Source: Endomicrobium sp.
Lineage (GTDB): Bacteria; Elusimicrobiota; Endomicrobiia; Endomicrobiales; Endomicrobiaceae
Reading direction: 5' to 3'
DNA length: 39,093 nt
Assembly (NCBI GenBank): GCA_031255375.1
Contig: JAIRSP010000008.1
Location: 1-39,093 of the forward strand
Shown here piece after piece: positions 34,353 through 39,093 of the stretch. The notes under the pieces were generated by a model. That model saw nothing but the letters and a program-made list of their open reading frames with translations. It made no database searches and had not been told where the DNA came from. Each line of letters begins with the position of its first letter. The stretch's first letter is position 1. A program made the position numbers and the translations under genes.

Positions 34353-36473
34353 CTAAAAGTCTTTCTCTATTTCATTTATATTATTTTTTTTAAGTAATTT
34401 CACATTGTTGCAATATTTTTTAGGAGCTGTTCCAGATATGAATGCATCTAAAAAATCATCTTGTGTTTCATTATTTAATGACAAAAGTCCTGTTTTTTGG
34501 TCAACTAGAGCCCATTCAATGCCATCTGGCTGTGAAAAATCCATAACCGGGTCTTTATAAAGTGTTTTTTTTGTGAACTCTGTCCATATTGGACATGCAA
34601 TTATACTTCCGGTAACGTTTTTACCAAGTGATATTGAACTATCATCATAGCCAACCCAGACCCCGGTAACAAGTTGAGGCGTATATCCAACGAACCATAC
34701 ATCGCTTGAATTATTTGTTGTACCTGTTTTCCCTGCACATGGTCTTCCAAGACTTTTTGCGTTTTTTCCACTTCCTTTTTCAATTACAGATCTTAACATA
34801 TTTGTCATAATGAAACATTTTTGTATTGAAATAACTTCTTTTTGCTGTGGAATGTTTTGTTCCAAAATTTTTCCATTTCTGTCAATTATTTTTGTAATGA
34901 TGTATGGCTTTGACCTAATTCCGCCAGATGCAAATACTGCAAATGCAGAAGTTATCTCTTGCAATGTTACTTCGCTTGAACCTAAAGCCAAAGATGGAGA
35001 ATTTGTAAGATCAGTTGTTATTCCTAAGTCTCTTGCAATTTTTATAACTTTTGCTGGTGTTATTTTCATGATCATTTCAATTGCGCAAGTATTAATGGAC
35101 GATGAAAGTGCTGTTCTTAATGTTACTTGCCCTCTGTATTTTTTACCGTAATTTTCTGGTGTCCAAATTTTATTCATATTAGTTGAATGTTTTTTTAATT
35201 CATTATCTGAATTTATCGATTCTTTTGAGTTTAATTCCCATATATTATTTCTGTTAATTAAAACTATCGATTCATCATTTAACATAGTTGCAGGTGTAAA
35301 TCCAGCATCAATTGCCGTCATATATACAAATGGTTTAAACAAAGATCCTGCTTGTCGTTTTGCTTGTGTTGCTCTATTAAATTGTGATTCCTTGAAATTT
35401 CTACCACCTACCATTGCTATGATTGCTCCATCTTTAGGGTCAATAGATATTAATGCGCCTTGCACTTTTTTATAATTTTCTTTCAGTTTTATTTTTTTTG
35501 ATATAATGTTTTGTTGTTCATCAAATTTTGCTAGTGCGTTTTCTATCGTTTTTTCGGCTATTGCTTGTGCATTTATGTCAAGTGTTGTATAAATTGATAA
35601 TCCACCTTCAAACAACGTATCTAATCCGTATTTTGGCTCAAGCTCTATTTTTAATAATTCTAGGAAGTATCGAATGTTTTCATTTGGCCGAGTTTTTTTT
35701 AATTGCAATTTCATTATTCGTGCTGCATGTTCTTGATTTTTTGTTATATAACCTAACTTTTTCATTTTTAACAAAACTAAATTCTTCCTTATTGATATTG
35801 CTTTTTTATTTTTAAAAGGGTTATAATAGTTTGGAGATTTTGGAATTGCTGCTAGCATTGCACATTCTGCTAAGTTTAAATCTTGTACATTTTTATCGAA
35901 ATACGTACGAGAAGCTGCCTGTACACCGTAGGCTCCATTGCCAAAATATATTTGGTTCATATAAAATTGTAGAATTTCATTTTTCGAATATTTATTTTCA
36001 ATTTGTATCGTCAATAACAGTTCTTTAATTTTTCTTGTTAATGTTTTTTTATTCGTTAAAAATACGGTTTTTGCTAACTGCTGTGTTATTGTTGATCCAC
36101 CTTCTACGATTTTACCATTTATCAACATTTTAAGAAATGCACGGACAATTCCTTTTACTGATATACCACGGTGTTCAAAAAAATCATTATCTTCAATAGC
36201 TATGAAAGCATTTTGAAGATAAGGCGGTACTTCTTTCATTTGAACTAAAATTCTTCTTTCAGTAAAAAATTCTGATATAACATTGTTGTTTCTGTCATAA
36301 ATTTTTGTTGATAATTTAGGAAAATGATCATCAAATTTGTTTATAGATGGTAAATTGTTTGTAAGATGTGATATAGTTTTAATACAAATAATTGTAAATA
36401 TGAATGTCAGTACTGCGATCATTAAAGTCGAAAAACTTGAAAAAATTCTTCTTTCGCTTTTTTTTTGTCTCAT
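34353..36473 (-). CDS. mrcA: Class A penicillin-binding protein (PBP1A-like)
   Basis: A bifunctional peptidoglycan synthase of 706 residues. A membrane anchor at about residues 14-32 is followed by the GT51 glycosyltransferase with catalytic E94 (AIEDNDFFEHRG), GGSTITQQLAKTVFL, RKIKELLLTIQIE and NQIYFGNGAYGVQAASRTYF. The transpeptidase has S377-x-x-K380 (QAGSLFKPF), SSINTCA (SxN) and K582-T-G-T-T586. All active-site motifs are intact. The start lacks a clear Shine-Dalgarno sequence. It is the first gene of a same-strand run of seven that continues into the uronate genes. Confidence 0.95.
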   Translation of the reverse strand: MRQKKSERRIFSSFSTLMIAVLTFIFTIICIKTISHLTNNLPSINKFDDHFPKLSTKIYDRNNNVISEFFTERRILVQMKEVPPYLQNAFIAIEDNDFFEHRGISVKGIVRAFLKMLINGKIVEGGSTITQQLAKTVFLTNKKTLTRKIKELLLTIQIENKYSKNEILQFYMNQIYFGNGAYGVQAASRTYFDKNVQDLNLAECAMLAAIPKSPNYYNPFKNKKAISIRKNLVLLKMKKLGYITKNQEHAARIMKLQLKKTRPNENIRYFLELLKIELEPKYGLDTLFEGGLSIYTTLDINAQAIAEKTIENALAKFDEQQNIISKKIKLKENYKKVQGALISIDPKDGAIIAMVGGRNFKESQFNRATQAKRQAGSLFKPFVYMTAIDAGFTPATMLNDESIVLINRNNIWELNSKESINSDNELKKHSTNMNKIWTPENYGKKYRGQVTLRTALSSSINTCAIEMIMKITPAKVIKIARDLGITTDLTNSPSLALGSSEVTLQEITSAFAVFASGGIRSKPYIITKIIDRNGKILEQNIPQQKEVISIQKCFIMTNMLRSVIEKGSGKNAKSLGRPCAGKTGTTNNSSDVWFVGYTPQLVTGVWVGYDDSSISLGKNVTGSIIACPIWTEFTKKTLYKDPVMDFSQPDGIEWALVDQKTGLLSLNNETQDDFLDAFISGTAPKKYCNNVKLLKKNNINEIEKDF

Positions 36474-36928
36474 AACTACAAGGATTATATTTTAAAATTA
36501 AATTAATGTCAAAATTTTATCTGATAATAATTTAAAAATATATACAATTGAATGTAAAAATTTAAATTTAGTGATGTATTTATATAATGAACTTTGTAAA
36601 TGCAATGACTAAACATAAATTTTTAGTTTTTTTATGTTATATTGTTGTATAATCATGAGTGAATATAAAATTGAGTTGAAAAACATTTTTATATGTTCAT
36701 ATTTGTATTTGTTGTAGTTGAATAAAAATAATTTAAGATGCATTTTTTTTGTACGTTGATTTTGTTTGTGTAATTGTATAAAAATATGCATTGATAAAAT
36801 ATTTGATTCATACATTGTCTGCCAATATATTGCCAAATTTATGTGTTAGTATATTTTGATCATGAATTTTTATATGAAAACACAATGGACGCATAGATCA
36901 ATAGAATTATATAGATACAGTGTTACAA
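36474..36928. other. Gene-free divergent intergenic region
   Basis: About 455 nt between the minus-strand PBP gene and the plus-strand DUF502 gene. A 75-codon minus-strand frame (36836-36609) has no Shine-Dalgarno and no recognisable sequence and is probably chance. TGCCAA occurs twice, 11 nt apart (36820-36825 and 36831-36836), one helical turn, which could be a direct-repeat operator. TTGATC (36856-36861) and GATCAA (36896-36901) form an inverted repeat. Promoters for both flanking genes should lie here, but I cannot place them with confidence. Confidence 0.4.
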
Positions 36929-36937
36929 ATGATAATT

Positions 36938-37561
36938 ATGAAAAATAAAATAAATATTTTTGCTAAGACATATTTTATTACAGGATTAGCTGTTGTTATA
37001 CCGCTGTGGCTTACTTTTTTTGTTGTGACTATCATCTTTAATTGGGTTAGCAATTTTACTTTGCCAATTGTTAATTATTTTATTGCTGATATGTTTTTAG
37101 TCCATATAACAGGTAAGATCTTGAGTTTTTTTATTTCAATTATAAGCATAATTGCTTTGGGATTTATTGCAAACAGAGTTTTTGGTAAAAACATTTTGAA
37201 TTTGATAGGAAAATTAATTGAAAAATTACCAATTTTGGGGACGGTTTATTCTTCGTCAAAACAATTTGTAAATTTTGTATTTTGCAAAGATAATACCAAA
37301 AAATTTAAAAAAGTAGTTTTTATTCCTTATCCGAATAAAGAAATTTATAGCGTGGCCTTTTTGACTAGTGAACAAATAATTAATGATAAAAAATATGTTT
37401 GTGCGTTTATGCCAACGACACCAAATCCTACAACTGGTTTTTTGCTTTTAGTTAGGGAGGAGGAAATAATTTATACTAATTATACTATAGAACAAGCATT
37501 CCAATTTATCATTTCAATTGGAGTGATAGACATGGTTGACGTAGTAGTTACGAAAAAATAG
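36938..37561 (+). CDS. DUF502 family membrane protein
   Basis: A roughly 207-residue protein of the DUF502 family, whose function is not established. The N-terminus has TYFITGLAVVIPLWLTFFVV (first membrane helix), a second helix at about residues 55-80 (SFFISIISIIALGFIANRVFGK), then the family blocks EKLPILGTVYSSSKQFV, KKVVFIPYPNKEIYSVAFLT and FMPTTPNPTTGFLLLV. In-frame starts exist at 36920 (GTG), 36929 and 36938 (both ATG); none has a strong Shine-Dalgarno, and 36938 gives the most usual N-terminus. hisS follows 47 nt later on the same strand. Confidence 0.87.
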   Translation: MKNKINIFAKTYFITGLAVVIPLWLTFFVVTIIFNWVSNFTLPIVNYFIADMFLVHITGKILSFFISIISIIALGFIANRVFGKNILNLIGKLIEKLPILGTVYSSSKQFVNFVFCKDNTKKFKKVVFIPYPNKEIYSVAFLTSEQIINDKKYVCAFMPTTPNPTTGFLLLVREEEIIYTNYTIEQAFQFIISIGVIDMVDVVVTKK

Positions 37562-37608
37562 CGCGAAAACAGATTAAAATCTTCACATATGTAAGAGAGA
37601 ATATAAGA

Positions 37609-38904
37609 ATGCATTATAAAGCTCAGCGTGGTACACATGATATTTTTTGTGAATTTGCTGAAAAAATGAATTTAATTGATCAAAAGTTTAGAGATATTTT
37701 TAAAAAGCATGGGTTTGAAGAGATTAAAACACCAATTTTTGAAGATGCTCGTCTTTTTACGCATTCGATCGGGTACGCGACAGATATTATAGAAAAAGAA
37801 ATGTATATTTTTAACGATAAGAAAGGAAGAAAATTGGCCTTACGTCCTGAGGGAACTTCGTCTCTAGTAAGAGCTTTTATCGAGCATAAAATGGATATTT
37901 CTGGATCTATTTATAAGTTTTTTTATTCTGGTGAAATGTTTCGATATGAAAGACCACAATCTGGAAGATATAGACAATTTCACCAAATAGGCGCTGAGCT
38001 TTTTGGTGTTTCATCTCCTGCGGCAGATGCAGAAATTATATTGCTTGTATATGATTTACTTAATTCTATTGGTATAAACGAAATTGTTGTTCATATAAAT
38101 TCTTTAGGTTGTAAAAAATGTAGACCAATTTTAAATAGAAAATTAATAAAATATTTAACTTCAATAAGTAATTTATGTGAAAATTGTACGAAAAGACTTG
38201 ATATAAATCCATTTAGAGTTCTTGATTGTAAAGAAGATTTTAATAAATTTGTTGGAATTCCAAAGATATCTGATTATTTATGTTATGAATGTAAGCATGA
38301 TTTTGATATATTACAATCACTACTTAGTATTGATTGTAAGTACAATTTTGTTGTTGATGATAAACTCGTAAGAGGGTTGAATTATTACACAAAAACCGTT
38401 TTCGAAATTTGTTATAAAAATATTTGCTCTCTCAAAAACAAGGATTTTATACTTGCTGCAGGTGGAAGATACGATAATCTTGTTGAAGAATTAGGTGGAA
38501 AAAATACGCCAGCCGTTGGATTTGCACTTGGATCTGAAAGGGTTTTAATTGCTGTTAAAGAAAATAAAAACTTATTATTTTTTGATAATTTTCGAAAATT
38601 TGAAAAAATTTATATAGCTATAACTGATCAAGAGCTTTTTAAAGAAGCATTTTCTTTTGCTACTGGAATTACGAAAAACAAATTAAACAATAATGAATAT
38701 ATTAATAAAAATATCTCTGTTTTTGGCCCTATAAGTAATAAAAATTTGACTGAGCAATTGAAGATTGCAAATAAAATCCACGTAAACAAAACTATAATTT
38801 TTGCAAAAAAAGAATTTAAAAATGGCAAGATCTTAATGAGAGATATGAAAAATAAGACACAAATAGAAATAGGTATATCTAAACTAATAAATAAGTTAAT
38901 ATAA
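37609..38904 (+). CDS. hisS: Histidyl-tRNA synthetase
   Basis: A class II aminoacyl-tRNA synthetase charging tRNA-His. The 431-residue protein has the opening QRGTHDIF, motif 1 region (EEIKTPIFEDARLFTHSIG), motif 2 (KFFYSGEMFRYERPQSGRYR, then QFHQIGAELFG), the histidine-specific LVRGLNYYTKTVFEI and AAGGRYDNLVEELGG, motif 3 (AVGFALGSERVL), and a complete C-terminal anticodon-binding domain. AAGAGAGA lies shortly before the ATG. No aspS, the frequent neighbour, is in the window. Confidence 0.96.
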   Translation: MHYKAQRGTHDIFCEFAEKMNLIDQKFRDIFKKHGFEEIKTPIFEDARLFTHSIGYATDIIEKEMYIFNDKKGRKLALRPEGTSSLVRAFIEHKMDISGSIYKFFYSGEMFRYERPQSGRYRQFHQIGAELFGVSSPAADAEIILLVYDLLNSIGINEIVVHINSLGCKKCRPILNRKLIKYLTSISNLCENCTKRLDINPFRVLDCKEDFNKFVGIPKISDYLCYECKHDFDILQSLLSIDCKYNFVVDDKLVRGLNYYTKTVFEICYKNICSLKNKDFILAAGGRYDNLVEELGGKNTPAVGFALGSERVLIAVKENKNLLFFDNFRKFEKIYIAITDQELFKEAFSFATGITKNKLNNNEYINKNISVFGPISNKNLTEQLKIANKIHVNKTIIFAKKEFKNGKILMRDMKNKTQIEIGISKLINKLI

Positions 38905-38987
38905 AATCAAATATATAAAGTTGTGGCATTTAGATTTAATTATACACATGGATGAATATAGATTACGTGATTTTTTAATTTTAATCT

Positions 38988-39093
38988 TTATATATATTTT
39001 TTTAAATATTTTTTTGCAAGTTTTAGCATCTCGTTACGTGATAAACAGTTGACTTTACCGTTTTCATATAATTCATCTATTTCTTTTTTTATT
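38988..39093 (-). CDS. C-terminal end of an unrecognised protein (cut by window edge)
   Basis: On the minus strand a frame is open from the window edge to a TAA at 38990-38988, giving 34 residues beginning IKKEIDELYENGKVNCL and ending KYLKKYI. The amphipathic, Lys- and Glu-rich helix pattern looks like a genuine protein tail rather than random AT-rich translation. It would converge on hisS with an 83-nt gap. Too little is present to name a family. Confidence 0.5.
   Translation of the reverse strand, partial: IKKEIDELYENGKVNCLSRNEMLKLAKKYLKKYI

Noticed and set aside
36609..36836. 75-codon minus-strand frame in the PBP/DUF502 gap
   Set aside because: No Shine-Dalgarno, no family resemblance, and a composition expected from translating AT-rich non-coding DNA.
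38969..38990. T-rich stretch after hisS as an intrinsic terminator
   Set aside because: Possible stems (AGATTA/TAATCT) are short and the T run falls in the loop rather than after the stem.

Overview
The window comes from a strongly AT-rich bacterial chromosome using the standard code (TAA, TAG and TGA all end genes). Its core genes point to a diderm, rod-shaped bacterium: an mreBCD-mrdA-rodA elongation cluster, a SurA/PpiD-type periplasmic chaperone, RNase E/G, an ExuT-type transporter and a zinc-type S14. The wording of L17 and the overall mix resemble Elusimicrobiota, particularly the termite-gut Endomicrobia, which are known for low G+C and glucuronate use. That assignment is inference only; an intracellular Clostridia lineage is a weaker alternative.

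Layout. (1) 1-10477, plus strand: the distal S10/spc/alpha ribosomal supercluster, rplN(partial)-rplX-rplE-rpsN-rpsH-rplF-rplR-rpsE-rplO-secY-adk-map-infA-rpmJ-rpsM-rpsK-rpsD-rpoA-rplQ. Order is canonical, but rpmD (L30) is missing and several spacers are swollen with AT-rich sequence. (2) 10537-16121, plus: the Rod complex operon mreB-mreC-mreD-mrdA-rodA, with stop/start overlaps, followed by a small acidic lipoprotein. (3) 16417-18706: a gene-free stretch with a clear intrinsic terminator and a possible small RNA, an orphan argF, a minus-strand SurA-like chaperone without a PPIase domain, and tRNA-Thr(UGU). (4) 18707-26579, plus: smpB, an AddA-like helicase-nuclease, its AddB-like Fe-S nuclease partner, and an RNase G that ends at its zinc link. 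(5) 36473-26586, minus: a class A PBP followed closely by kdgA-uxaC-exuT-kdgK-uxuA-uxuB. Together these import hexuronate and convert D-glucuronate to pyruvate plus glyceraldehyde-3-phosphate (glucuronate -> fructuronate -> mannonate -> KDG -> KDPG). (6) 36474-39093: a gene-free divergent region, a DUF502 membrane protein, hisS, and the tail of an unrecognised minus-strand gene.

No CRISPR array, insertion sequence, phage module or recognisable defence island is visible. The best leads are: the RNase G that stops at its Zn link exactly where the uronate block begins; the uronate pathway placed behind a cell-wall synthase with no regulator; a possible small RNA or leader with a strong terminator upstream of argF; a small acidic lipoprotein of unknown role behind rodA; and the loss of L30.
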